The notes: a model not told the origin generated them from the letters alone. A stretch of 64,000 bases of DNA from Hydrogenophilales bacterium (GCA_016703155.1 JADJCP010000001.1:372001-436000); one strand, 5' to 3'; shown: positions 17,670 to 26,410, counted from the stretch's first letter. Translations and numbers: made by a program.

Positions 17670-18400
17670 TGGATGCGCTCATCCTGCGCCTGGATGCGCC
17701 GTTGATGAGCTTCGGCGGCGTCATGGTCGACCAGCACAACGTCACCGACCGATTTCCCGGCCTTTCCCTGTTCGCAGGCTTGCTGGCCAACGCCCTGGGC
17801 TGGTCACACGCCGACGGCGACCGCATTGGCCGGCTGCAAGAGCGGCTGGTGCTGGCGTCGCGCTGGGACATCGCGCCCGAAGCCATCGTCGACTACCACA
17901 CCGTCGACCTCGGCCAAGCGAAGATGCGTGAACCGGGCTGGACCACGCGGGGCGCACCCGAACACCGGGACGGCGGGCCGGGCGCCAAATTCGGCACCCA
18001 CCAGCGTTACCGCCACTACTGGGCGAACGGCGTGCTCACCGCCGTGCTGGCTTTGGAACGGGAAGACGCCCCCAGCCTGGACGATCTCGAAACCGCCTTG
18101 CGCCAGCCCGCCCGGCCTTTGTTCCTGGGCCGCAAGACCTGCCTGCCCAGTTCGCCCATCTTGCTGGGGCGGGCCAGCGGGGCGGATGTGTTGAGCCTGC
18201 TCAAGGCCGTGCCGCGTTTCCCTTGCCCGGCAAGGCCCCAGCAAGGGGCCATGGCGGCGCGCTGGCCAGCCGACATCGGCAACCCGCGCGAAGACCAGAT
18301 CAAACCCATCTACGACCAACGCGACTGGAAGAACCAGTGGCATGCCGGTAGCCGCATGGTCGCGGAAGGACCGATGGAAGAGGCGAAACCATGTACATGA
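17669..18400 (+). CDS. casD: Type I-E Cascade Cas5 (CasD)
   Basis: RAMP-fold protein of 243 residues with the family start (MDALILRLDAPLMSFGG) and the 'FPGLSLFAGLLANALGW' motif. Cas5 caps the 5' handle of the crRNA in Cascade. The glycine-rich stretch 'GRKTCLPSSPILLG' (about residues 155-170) is also typical. It starts one base inside the cas7 stop and overlaps cas6 by 10 bases. Confidence 0.92.
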   Translation: MDALILRLDAPLMSFGGVMVDQHNVTDRFPGLSLFAGLLANALGWSHADGDRIGRLQERLVLASRWDIAPEAIVDYHTVDLGQAKMREPGWTTRGAPEHRDGGPGAKFGTHQRYRHYWANGVLTAVLALEREDAPSLDDLETALRQPARPLFLGRKTCLPSSPILLGRASGADVLSLLKAVPRFPCPARPQQGAMAARWPADIGNPREDQIKPIYDQRDWKNQWHAGSRMVAEGPMEEAKPCT

Positions 18401-19119
18401 TCGATCTACCCCTCGACGCCGCCAAGCTGATGCGCTTCGCCTGGGGCCAAGGACATGGCCGCACGGCCGATGAAGATTTTGGCTACGCGGCCCATGCCTG
18501 GCTGGCCGCCACCCTGGGCGAGTCGGCTCCCAAGCCGTTCCGTTTGCAGGAAAACCGCCATGGCCTGCGGCTGCTCGGCTATACCTCGTCGCCCTTGGCC
18601 GCCTTGGCCGAACAGGCCCACACCTACGCCGACCCCAGCGCCTTGGCCGTGTGCGATTGGTCGACCGCCGCCGACAAAGCCATGCCCGCCGAGTGGAGCA
18701 CGGGACGACGGCTCGGCTTTGAAGTGCGGGTCTGCCCGATCAGTCGCGCCGAACGGGAGCGGGACATTTTCCTGGTCGCCATCAGCCGTGCCGAAGCGGC
18801 AGGCAGCGCGCCGCCGCCATCCCGGCCCCAGGTCTATGCCGACTGGCTGGCCCGACAACTGACGACCGACGACGCCACGACAGTCGAAACGAATGCCCTG
18901 CGGCTGATCGGCTTTCGGCGCGTGCGCGGCCAACGCAACGCCCACGTCGAAAGCGACATCAAGCAACGCGGCGTGGAACGGCCGGATGCCCTGTTCACCG
19001 GCGAATTCACCGTTCGCGATGCCGACGCCTTCGCTCGACTGCTGGCCCGCGGCATCGGCCGGCATCGCGCCTTCGGCTTCGGCATGGTGCTGCTGCGACC
19101 GCCGACCATGCGCGTTTGA
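18391..19119 (+). CDS. casE: Type I-E crRNA endonuclease Cas6e (Cse3/CasE)
   Basis: RAMP protein of 242 residues. It cleaves pre-crRNA at the base of the repeat hairpin and stays bound to the 3' handle. The C-terminal glycine-rich loop 'LLARGIGRHRAFGFGMVLL' is the diagnostic signature. The N-terminal catalytic His is probably within 'AWGQGHGRTADEDFGYAAHAW'. It overlaps cas5 by 10 bases and is followed 9 bases later by cas1. Confidence 0.92.
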   Translation: MYMIDLPLDAAKLMRFAWGQGHGRTADEDFGYAAHAWLAATLGESAPKPFRLQENRHGLRLLGYTSSPLAALAEQAHTYADPSALAVCDWSTAADKAMPAEWSTGRRLGFEVRVCPISRAERERDIFLVAISRAEAAGSAPPPSRPQVYADWLARQLTTDDATTVETNALRLIGFRRVRGQRNAHVESDIKQRGVERPDALFTGEFTVRDADAFARLLARGIGRHRAFGFGMVLLRPPTMRV

Positions 19120-19128
19120 GGGCTGGGC

Positions 19129-20034
19129 ATGGCATCGAACGCCTTGTTCTCGGGTCGGCTCGGTCTCGCCGATACCCGCGTCCCCCACACCGACCGACAC
19201 GGCCTGATCTGGCTGTCGCGTGGCCGACTGTTCGTCGAAGACGGCACGCTCCGATTCATCTGCGCCGAATCGGTCGACCTGGAGGCCGGCGATTACGCCA
19301 TTCCCTACCAGAATGTCTCGCTCATCCTCCTCGGCCCCGGCTCGACGGTCAGCCACGACGCCCTGCGTATCCTGGCCCGGCACGGCACGCTGCTCGCCGC
19401 CGTCGGCGAAGGCGGGGTCAAGTTCTACACCGCGCCCCCCATGGGCCAAGGCCATAGCGAAGTGGCCCGCGCTCATGCGCGTTTATGGGCTGACGAAACT
19501 GAGCGGCTCAACACCGCGCGACGGATGTATGCCTTCCGCTTCGGCAAGATACTTCCCCACCGCGACATCGCGGTGCTGCGCGGCATAGAAGGCGCGAGGA
19601 TGAAAGAGACCTACCGCATCACCGCCGACCGCCACCGCATCCCGTGGGAAGGGCGCCGCTATAACCGCGAACGCCCCGACGACGCGGACATACCCAACCA
19701 AGCCATCAACCACGCCGCCACGTTTGTCGAATGCGCGGCGGACATCGCCGTCGCCGCCGTCGGGGCGCTGCCGCCGCTTGGCTTCATCCATGAGGACTCC
19801 AGCAACGCCTTCACGCTCGATATCGCGGACCTGTTTCGCGCCGAGTTCACCATCCCTCTCGCCTTTCGCGTGGCCAGGATGGTGTTGGACGACAAGCAAA
19901 TCCAACTTGAACGATGCTTGCGCAAAGAAGCTGCCAAAGAGTTTCGCCGCGCGAAGCTCATCCCGAAAATGATCGACCGCATCAAGGAACTCCTCCATGT
20001 CGATGACGGTGGTAGTAACCCGGAACGTGACTGA
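19129..20034 (+). CDS. cas1: Type I-E CRISPR integrase Cas1
   Basis: Protein of 301 residues, the usual I-E Cas1 length. Metal-binding residues expected for the integrase are present in 'RGIEGARMKETY' (Glu), 'FIHEDSSNAFTLDIADLFR' (His and Asp) and the downstream helices. With Cas2 it integrates new spacers at the leader end. The gene overlaps cas2 by 38 bases, a common I-E arrangement. Confidence 0.94.
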   Translation: MASNALFSGRLGLADTRVPHTDRHGLIWLSRGRLFVEDGTLRFICAESVDLEAGDYAIPYQNVSLILLGPGSTVSHDALRILARHGTLLAAVGEGGVKFYTAPPMGQGHSEVARAHARLWADETERLNTARRMYAFRFGKILPHRDIAVLRGIEGARMKETYRITADRHRIPWEGRRYNRERPDDADIPNQAINHAATFVECAADIAVAAVGALPPLGFIHEDSSNAFTLDIADLFRAEFTIPLAFRVARMVLDDKQIQLERCLRKEAAKEFRRAKLIPKMIDRIKELLHVDDGGSNPERD

Positions 20035-20299
20035 CCGCGTACGCGGCTTCCTTGCATCCTCAATGCTGGAACTAGCGCCGGGTGTTTACAGCGCACCTCG
20101 GATATCACCGGCCGTTCGAGAACGGGTTTGGCACGTTTTGTCGGACTGGTTTCCGAATGAATCAGAAGCATCCATCGTTATGGTATGGGCGAATACTGAA
20201 ATGCCAGGAGGTCAATCTGTCCTGACTTTGGGATGCCCACCAATCAAGATCGCTGAAATCGACGGGTTGCTGACCACGCAAAGAACAACTGCTCTTTAA
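19997..20299 (+). CDS. cas2: Type I-E Cas2
   Basis: Protein of 100 residues with the Cas2e opening (MSMTVVVTRNVTDRVRGFLA) and 'LELAPGVYSAPRISPAVRER'. It forms the dimeric scaffold of the Cas1-Cas2 integrase. The gene ends 35 bases before the first CRISPR repeat, so its tail lies next to, and possibly within, the leader. Confidence 0.93.
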   Translation: MSMTVVVTRNVTDRVRGFLASSMLELAPGVYSAPRISPAVRERVWHVLSDWFPNESEASIVMVWANTEMPGGQSVLTLGCPPIKIAEIDGLLTTQRTTAL

Positions 20300-20334
20300 C
20301 AATTCATAGATAATTCAAAGCGCTGTGTTTTAGA
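20300..20334 (+). promoter_or_regulatory. Short AT-rich CRISPR leader
   Basis: Thirty-five AT-rich bases between the cas2 stop and the first repeat, including TTTAACAATTCATAGATAAT, similar in feel to the E. coli I-E leader. The degenerate repeat lies at the far end of the array, which agrees with the leader being here. No separate promoter was identified, so transcription may run through from the cas operon. Confidence 0.6.
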
Positions 20335-22130
20335 GTCTCCCCCGCGTACGCGGGGATCGACCCGCTGAAACCGCCCTGGCGCGCCGGCTGAGGCCGTCTC
20401 CCCCGCGTACGCGGGGATCGACCCACGATTGAAGCGCTCCGCGAGGAGTTGTTCGGGTCTCCCCCGCGTACGCGGGGATCGACCTAACTCCGCCGCCTCT
20501 GACGGTTTTCAGCACCCGTCTCCCCCGCGTACGCGGGGATCGACCCTCCTGGGGCGTCAGGTAGCCGGCAGGCGCGCTGTCTCCCCCGCGTACGCGGGGA
20601 TCGACCCGCCTGGCACGGCCTGGCGCCGGTCGTTTGGTAGTCTCCCCCGCGTACGCGGGGATCGACCCCCGGGCGACGACGCGCAGGGGCGGGTCGGCGC
20701 GTCTCCCCCGCGTACGCGGGGATCGACCCGTTACCGGCTGCGCTTCGGTGACGGCCATGACGTCTCCCCCGCGTACGCGGGGATCGACCCTTCGCCGCGG
20801 CGACCTCGCCGATGCGTTCCGCGTCTCCCCGCGTACGCGGGGATCGACCCGTCAGTTCCCAACCGCAAGGCTGCCCCCGTTTGTCTCCCCCGCGTACGCG
20901 GGGATCGACCCGGCAACCGTCGAATTCGAGCAGCGCATCGTCTCCCCCGCGTACGCGGGGATCGACCTTGATGTCGGCGCACTGGCGCCACCCGTCGCAC
21001 GTCTCCCCCGCGTACGCGGGGATCGACCTTAGCCGCAGGGATGGCTGCCTTATATATCCTAGTCTCCCCCGCGTACGCGGGGATCGACCCGTCCTGGATG
21101 TTGGAGCCGGGCCGGTGAATAGGTCTCCCCCGCGTACGCGGGGATCGACCCGAATATCCGTGGGCGTCGTCGGTGGCGGCGGAGTCTCCCCGCGTACGCG
21201 GGGATCGACCCGTCATCGTGCCCGGCATACGGGGCGGTCTGGGGTCTCCCCCGCGTACGCGGGGATCGACCCGACCAGATCGGCATCACGCGCGGCATCA
21301 CCAAGTCTCCCCCGCGTACGCGGGGATCGACCCCCCTGGTTCAGCCAGGCCCATGCTGCCCTGCCGCGCGCCTCCCCCGCGTACGCGGGGATCGACCCTC
21401 GTCACGCTCAAGCTCAAGGCTAAGCCGATCGTCTCCCCCGCGTACGCGGGGATCGACCCCCATGGGCCTCACCCTGCTACACGCCCCAGGCGTCTCCCCC
21501 GCGTACGCGGGGATCGACCCACGTGTCATGACACCACGGCGGGGCCGTTCCGGTCTCCCCCGCGTACGCGGGGATCGACCCGCCTAAAAGCGCTGGTGGC
21601 CAAGGCGGAAACAGTCTCCCCCGCGTACGCGGGGATCGACCCTCAGCCCAGCCGGACTGGAGCGCCTGGTCGGGGTCTCCCCCGCGTACGCGGGGATCGA
21701 CCCTTCGTTGTACCGGCAGGCGTAGAGTGGGTGGAGTCTCCCCCGCGTACGCGGGGATCGACCTTCATCATCCCCCCGTTCAGCGTATTCGATGCCGTCT
21801 CCCCCGCGTACGCGGGGATCGACCTTTGTATTTATCCTCCGTCCCGGCGACGAACACGTCTCCCCCGCGTACGCGGGGATCGACCCTTTACCGCGGCCCT
21901 GGCTGATGGTCGCCTCAGGTCTCCCCCGCGTACGCGGGGATCGACCCGATATCAGCGACTTCTGCGCTATCAAACCGAAGTCTCCCCCGCGTACGCGGGG
22001 ATCGACCCGAGTTCATCGGTACGTAGCGTGAGCTCGAAGCGTCTCCCCCGCGTACGCGGGGATCGACCCAGGGTGTAATAGGCTTGCGCGGCGGCGGCAT
22101 TGTCTCCCCCGCGTACGCGGGGATCGACTG
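20335..22130 (+). CRISPR. Type I-E CRISPR array, 30 repeats and 29 spacers
   Basis: Repeats of 29 bases (starting GTCTCCCCCGCGTACGCGG, ending GATCGACCC) with an internal CCCCGCGTACGCGGGG palindrome for Cas6e. The period is 61 bases, with 32-base spacers. Repeat starts fall at 20335, 20396 and so on to 22102. Exceptions: repeats at 20823 and 21184 lack one C of the C5 tract. The repeat at 21370 has T to C at position 2. Repeats ending GACCT occur at least at 20940 and 21001. The last repeat (22102-22130) ends GACTG. Two spacers deviate: 20912-20939 is 28 bases and 21334-21369 is 36. Spacers are all different, and I could not match any to a known target. Confidence 0.98.
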
Positions 22131-22166
22131 CATCGCCCGGCCTCACGGCCGGGCGCGGATTGAAAC
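22130..22166 (+). repeat. Single orphan repeat of a second CRISPR class
   Basis: A 37-base element beginning GCATCGCCCGGCC and ending GCGCGGATTGAAAC follows the last I-E repeat with no spacer between. Its inner palindrome is GCCCGGCC/GGCCGGGC. The ATTGAAAC 3' end is the hallmark of type I-B/C/D/G and type III repeats and is never part of I-E repeats. No second copy is present in the window, so this looks like the residue of another array. Confidence 0.65.
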
Positions 22167-22219
22167 CTGCCATACGGACTTATTATCTTTACATTTACTT
22201 TAGTGATCGCAATACACCC

Positions 22220-22561
22220 TCAAAGCATCCCCATGACCGCCCGCAAGCCTTTCTCCACCGCCGCCATTTCCTCGGCGGAGAGTGTGGCGAGTGGGCCGTC
22301 GCCGAAGCGGCCACGGTCGGCGACACGGAGTTGTTCGACCATAACGTAGCATTCCTTGTGCAACCGTTCACGGGGGGCAATCCGGACCCGCATCGGCGCA
22401 AATGCGGGGCGGTATTGAGTAGTGAGCGGGATGACCAGGACGGTCTGCAAGCCGGTTTGGCTCACGCGGTCTTCCTGAACGATGACCACTGGCCGAGCCT
22501 TACCGGCCTCAGCGCCCTTGTTGGGGTTGAGGTTGGCGATCCAGACTTCGCCGCGTCGCAT
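22220..22561 (-). CDS. MazF/PemK-family mRNA interferase toxin
   Basis: Protein of 113 residues with the MazF core: 'RRGEVWIANLNPNKGAEAGKARPVVIVQ' spread over residues 2-30, and 'TVLVIPLTTQYRP' near 44. The family are ribosome-independent endoribonucleases acting on single-stranded mRNA. The start at 22561 overlaps the antitoxin stop (TGATG), which is typical of toxin-antitoxin pairs. The next gene on its left is the CRISPR array end. Confidence 0.87.
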   Translation of the reverse strand: MRRGEVWIANLNPNKGAEAGKARPVVIVQEDRVSQTGLQTVLVIPLTTQYRPAFAPMRVRIAPRERLHKECYVMVEQLRVADRGRFGDGPLATLSAEEMAAVEKGLRAVMGML

Positions 22562-22863
22562 CAGCGCCACCACTTTTCGTCTGGGTCGATGCCGGCGGCA
22601 CGTTCAGCGGCGATGATGGCGTCCAGACCATCGTCGACCAAGTCGTTGGCTATTTCCAATGCCTCTTGTCGGGCTTCGGGGTCGTCGGCCAAAGCTTGGG
22701 CGGCGGCTACCAGCTCCACCATGAAACGTTCCTTCTCGCGCCGTTCCAGATATTCAACGATAGCCGCGCGGGCAATCTCGGAGCGAGGACGCCCTTCGAG
22801 ACCGGCTTCGCGGGTCAGGCGTGTCTCGATTTCGTCAGGCAGTCGAAGGCTGATTGCGGTCAT
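22561..22863 (-). CDS. Ribbon-helix-helix antitoxin partner of MazF
   Basis: Protein of 100 residues. Residues 1-45 form a ribbon-helix-helix DNA-binding domain (MTAISLRLPDEIETRL, then 'GRPRSEIARAAIVEYLERRE'). An acidic C-terminal tail (DDPEARQEALEIANDLVDDG) follows and probably wraps the toxin. The start at 22863 is chosen because it begins the RHH fold; ATGs at 22875 and 22884 are alternatives. It presumably autoregulates the pair. This is an RHH antitoxin rather than the AbrB-fold MazE. Confidence 0.82.
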   Translation of the reverse strand: MTAISLRLPDEIETRLTREAGLEGRPRSEIARAAIVEYLERREKERFMVELVAAAQALADDPEARQEALEIANDLVDDGLDAIIAAERAAGIDPDEKWWR

Positions 22864-22909
22864 GTCATTCACCATGTAATTCATTTTGAATTTCAATGGT
22901 AGATACACC

Positions 22910-23077
22910 ATGACAGACAAGCAAGCGCGGTCGTCAGGTTTCGATTCGCAGCGGGAGCTGCCCCTGGCGTTTCCGGATATTTCCTCCGAGACCCCACTGA
23001 TTCCAGTGCGAACGCTCAACGAATATATCTATTGCCCGTGCCTTGAGCTTGTGCCATCTCTCAGCCAATCCGCCTGA
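22910..23077 (+). pseudogene. Truncated Cas4 (Cas4/Cas1 fusion) N-terminal remnant
   Basis: An open frame of 55 codons. Residues about 31-46 read 'TPLIPVRTLNEYIYCP', which closely matches the N-terminal signature of Cas4, especially Cas4/Cas1 fusions ('LIP.RMLNEF.YCPRL'). The cysteine is followed by CLELVPS instead of the expected RL-hydrophobic run, and the frame stops at once, so more than 95% of a fusion gene is missing. It lies 0.75 kb from the orphan second-class CRISPR repeat, and both could come from one lost CRISPR-Cas locus. The family assignment is from memory of the motif. Confidence 0.6.
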
Positions 23078-23125
23078 CGCTGACTGAGTGATTGCAAATC
23101 TCCTGTCCTGATATACGCTTAGGAA

Positions 23126-23240
23126 GACGCTGAAGAATTCGTGATCGCGAAGAGCGCAGCGACGTGGCGATCCATAGGCTGTCGATTTATTTCGTGCACT
23201 GGATTGCCGCGCTTCGCTCGCAATGACAATGAGCGAAGAA
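23126..23240 (-). repeat. Dispersed imperfect palindrome, copy A
   Basis: About 110 bases, nearly identical in reverse complement to 27917-28026. Its ends form an imperfect hairpin (CATTGCGAGCGAAGCGCGGCAATCC-type arms against GGATCGCCACGTCGCTGCG-type arms). The consensus CATTGCGAGCGAAGC..GGCAATCCAG is a widespread non-autonomous repeat in Proteobacteria. The rest of the 23078-23332 gap holds a possible structured leader, described separately. Confidence 0.75.
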
Positions 23241-23332
23241 ATCTGCGTTTCCCTAGGTAACCCGCTTCAAAAGGAAGGGTGCAAAGCACTGAGGCGGGTC
23301 ACTTTATAACTTAGACAAATGAGTCCTTGGCG

Positions 23333-24463
23333 ATGCGCCTGTTTCGTCGTGTGCCACATACTGTCTTGATCTTGTGGCTGACTTTATTGACGCTGTTCGG
23401 AGCCACCCCGACGCAGGGGGACGAGCCGAAGGCGATTTCGTTTGTCTTTACCGATATCGACGGTCGCATTATTCGGCTTGCCGATTTGCGCGGCCAGTGG
23501 GTGCTGGTGAATTTCTGGGCGACTTGGTGTCCGCTTTGCAAGGTGGCCGTGCCGACGCTGAACGACCTGAACAAGCGGCCGGACATGGCGGTGATCGGCG
23601 TGGCGCTGGATTACGGTCCCGATGAAAACCTGGTGCGCAACGCGGTTCAACAGGGCGGGCTCAACTATCACGCGAACATTGCCGGGGGCCGACGACGCAA
23701 TCCGGACAGCCCGCACCGTCAGGTGGGGCCGGTGGATTTTTTCCCGACGTCGTATTTGTACGATCCGAATGGCGAGATCGTCATGTTCATCCCGGGCCAG
23801 ATCCGCACCCCGAAGATCTTGAGTTTCATGGCCGAATGGCGGGGTGGCAAGGCGACCGAGCCGGTGTACGCCATGAATGGCAGCAAATTCGCCGGGGTCT
23901 TGAAGCAGCGTTTCGGCAAGAAAGGCAGCCAGGCTTACAGGGATTGGCGGGCGCTGGTCGATGCCCAGGCCCGTTCGCCGATTTCGGTGAAGCTTGCCAA
24001 CGTCAACGATTTCTTCAACCGGCGCCTCCAGGCCGATAGCGACGCCCATATCTGGGGCCGCGAGGAGTATTGGGCAACGCCGGCCGAAGCTCTGGGCGCG
24101 GGGCGCGGCGACAGCGAGGATTTCGTCATCGCCAAATATTTCACCCTGCTGGCGTTGAACGTGCCAGCCGAACAACTGCGTCTGGTCTACGTCAAGCCAC
24201 AGGGCGGGACGCGCGCCAGTGGCGATCCGGTGCACATGGTGCTGGCCTATTACGCTTCGGCAATCGAAGAACCGACCCTGCTCGACAACCGCGTCGCCGA
24301 GGTCTTGCCGGCATCGAAGCGCGCCGATTTGCGGCCGGTGTTCAGCTTCAACAGTCTCGGCGTCTGGGGCGATCCCGCCTCGGCGCAAATCAGTGGCGAC
24401 AGCAACCGTCTGGCGGTCTGGGAAGACACCCTGCGGCGCGCGCGCGACGAAGGTTTTGAATAA
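23333..24463 (+). CDS. Thioredoxin-like/LapG-type transglutaminase-like protease fusion, catalytic Cys replaced
   Basis: Protein of 376 residues with a signal peptide or anchor (1-28). Residues about 33-165 form a TlpA/AhpC-type thioredoxin domain with CPLC (Cys66, Cys69). Residues about 185-370 form a BTLCP domain of the LapG type. LapG cuts large adhesins from the cell surface. The LapG motif GDCEDF..AKYFTLL is present as GDSEDF, so the nucleophile Cys is Ser261; His301 and Asp318 remain. The enzyme is therefore probably inactive or altered. The ATG at 23333 is preferred to an in-frame TTG at 23327. lapD starts 11 bases downstream. Confidence 0.83.
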   Translation: MRLFRRVPHTVLILWLTLLTLFGATPTQGDEPKAISFVFTDIDGRIIRLADLRGQWVLVNFWATWCPLCKVAVPTLNDLNKRPDMAVIGVALDYGPDENLVRNAVQQGGLNYHANIAGGRRRNPDSPHRQVGPVDFFPTSYLYDPNGEIVMFIPGQIRTPKILSFMAEWRGGKATEPVYAMNGSKFAGVLKQRFGKKGSQAYRDWRALVDAQARSPISVKLANVNDFFNRRLQADSDAHIWGREEYWATPAEALGAGRGDSEDFVIAKYFTLLALNVPAEQLRLVYVKPQGGTRASGDPVHMVLAYYASAIEEPTLLDNRVAEVLPASKRADLRPVFSFNSLGVWGDPASAQISGDSNRLAVWEDTLRRARDEGFE

Positions 24464-24474
24464 GGAGCGTGGTC

Positions 24475-26393
24475 ATGTCCATGTACCGACAACTCTGGCT
24501 GTCCATACTCGCAAGCATGCTGATTGCACTCTTTGCGAGTCTGTTTGCGTCGTTGATGAACGCGCGCGGATACCTGGAGACGCAGCTGTCCATGAAGAAC
24601 CAGGACAACGCGACCACCCTGGCCCTGGCACTCAGTCAGGGCGACACCGACGCCGACGATGTCGTCCTGGCGGTGACGGCGCTGTTCAACAGCGGTCACT
24701 ACGAGCTGATCCAGGTGATCGATCCGAACGGCAAACCCATCGTCGAGAAGGTGCACACCGGCGCCGATCTCGGCGCGCCCGGCTGGTTCGTGCGCGCCCT
24801 GCCGTTGTCGGTTTCGCCGGGACAGGCGGAGATCAGCCGCGGCTGGAAACGGCTTGGCACCGTCACCCTGATGAGCCGGGCACAATTTGCTTACAAGTCG
24901 CTGTGGAATACGGCCCTGACCATGACGGGGGCGATCCTCGCCGCCGGCCTGCTCGGCGGGATATTGGTCACCCTGGTGCTGCGTCGACTACGTGAACCGA
25001 TGCACGCCGTCATCAGCCAGGCACATGCCATCAACGAGCATCGCTTCATCAGCATCCCGGAACCAAACGTACCGGAACTGCGCGAGCTGGCCAGCGCCAT
25101 GAACGACACGGTCGGGCGTCTGAAAGCGCGCTTCGAGGAAGATGCGCGGCTGTATGAGGGCCTGCGCCGGATCGCCAACTTCGATGTGATGACCGGCCTG
25201 GCCAATCGCACCTTCTTCCTGGCCAGCCTGGAACATGCCCTGGAAACCGACGAATCGCTGTTCGGCGCCCTGGCGATTGTCCGTGTCGGGCGCCTGAACC
25301 GCATCAATCGCCAACATGGCCGGGCGGCTACCGATGAGTTGCTGGTCAGGATCGGCCGCGCGGTGGGCGAACTGACGACGTGCTGCGCCGGCAGTTTCGC
25401 CGGCCGCCTGAACGGCGCCGATTTCGCCCTGCTGTTGCCCGCCGGCTGCAACCACCGCGAGCCCATGGAAGAGCTGCTCGACGAACTGCTGCGCGCGGCC
25501 GAGCCGATCGGCGGCCCGGATACCCTGGCCTATATCGGCTTCGGCAACTTCCGCCAGGGCGACAACCCGACGCACTTGCTGGCGCGCATCGACGCCGCCG
25601 TAGCCACCGCCGAGCTGACCGGCACCGGTTGTGTCGTCGAAGCAGTGACCGAGGATGCCAGCGCGTTGCCGGAGACCGCCGATCAATGGCGCGCCGCTCT
25701 GCGCCATGCCTTGCAGCACAAGGATGACCTGAAACTGGTGCACCACGCCATCCACCTGAACGGCGATAACGCACCGCATCGCGAATGTCCGTTGCGCGTC
25801 CGCCTCGACGAGGACAGCGACTGGCTGACCGCCAGCCGCTTCCTGCCTCAGGCCGAACGTCTGGGCCTGGTTCAGGAACTCGATCTGGCCACACTCACGC
25901 TGGCCCTGGCGGAGCTTGAAGCCAATGCCCGGATCGGCGGCCTCTGGGTCAATGTCTCGGCGAGCACCATGGCCGATCCGGAATTCCAGCGGCAGATGTT
26001 GCACCTGTTCGAAGCCCACCGGAGAGCCGCACCCGCCTCTGGCTGGAGATTCCCGAGACCGGCGGTCGGCGTCGCCTGGCCGCTTTGCGCGCCCTGGCGC
26101 GCGAACTCAAACCCCTGGGTGTACGCATCGGTCTTGAACACTATGGCCATCACTTCAACCAGATCGGCCTGCTCTACGACCTGGGCCTGGACTTCCTCAA
26201 GGTCGATTGTGGCTTCATACACGACATCGACAAGAACCCCGGCAATCAGGCGTTCCTCACCGGGCTTTGCGAGATCGCCCACCGCATCGGTATTCAGGTC
26301 ATCGCCGAGGGTGTCGAGGACGAACAGGAACTGGACATGCTCATGGCCCTGGGCTTCGATGGCGTCACCGGATTGGCGGTGCACGAGGCGTGA
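24475..26393 (+). CDS. lapD: LapD-like c-di-GMP receptor (frame broken)
   Basis: About 639 residues once corrected, the LapD size. It has TM1 (residues 8-28), a periplasmic LapD_MoxY_N domain, TM2 (about 140-165), HAMP, a degenerate GGDEF (RLNGADF for R..GG[DE]EF) and an EAL domain whose EAL motif is lost. The late EAL segments 'LDFLKVDCGFIHDI' and 'QVIAEGVEDEQEL' are kept. LapD binds c-di-GMP and sequesters LapG. GGAG lies 7 bases before the ATG at 24475. The frame breaks near 26020 (CACCGG); one extra C restores 'AHPESRTRLWLEIPETGG' and joins the two parts. It is coupled to the upstream LapG fusion gene. Confidence 0.85.
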
Positions 26394-26410
26394 GATTCTG
26401 ACCGACTGGC

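Noticed and set aside
20330..22078. Several open frames on both strands across 20.3-22.2 kb with repeated 'PRVRGDRP' or 'SIPAYAGET' units
   Set aside because: They are translations of the CRISPR repeat; the 61-base period explains them.
22100..22879. Open frame of 259 codons on the plus strand opposite the toxin-antitoxin genes
   Set aside because: It begins in the CRISPR repeat and its sequence is a shadow of MazF and the RHH antitoxin on the other strand.
23384..24388. 334-codon frame antisense to the LapG-type gene
   Set aside because: There are no motifs and its codon use is that of a reverse shadow; the sense strand holds clear thioredoxin and BTLCP domains.
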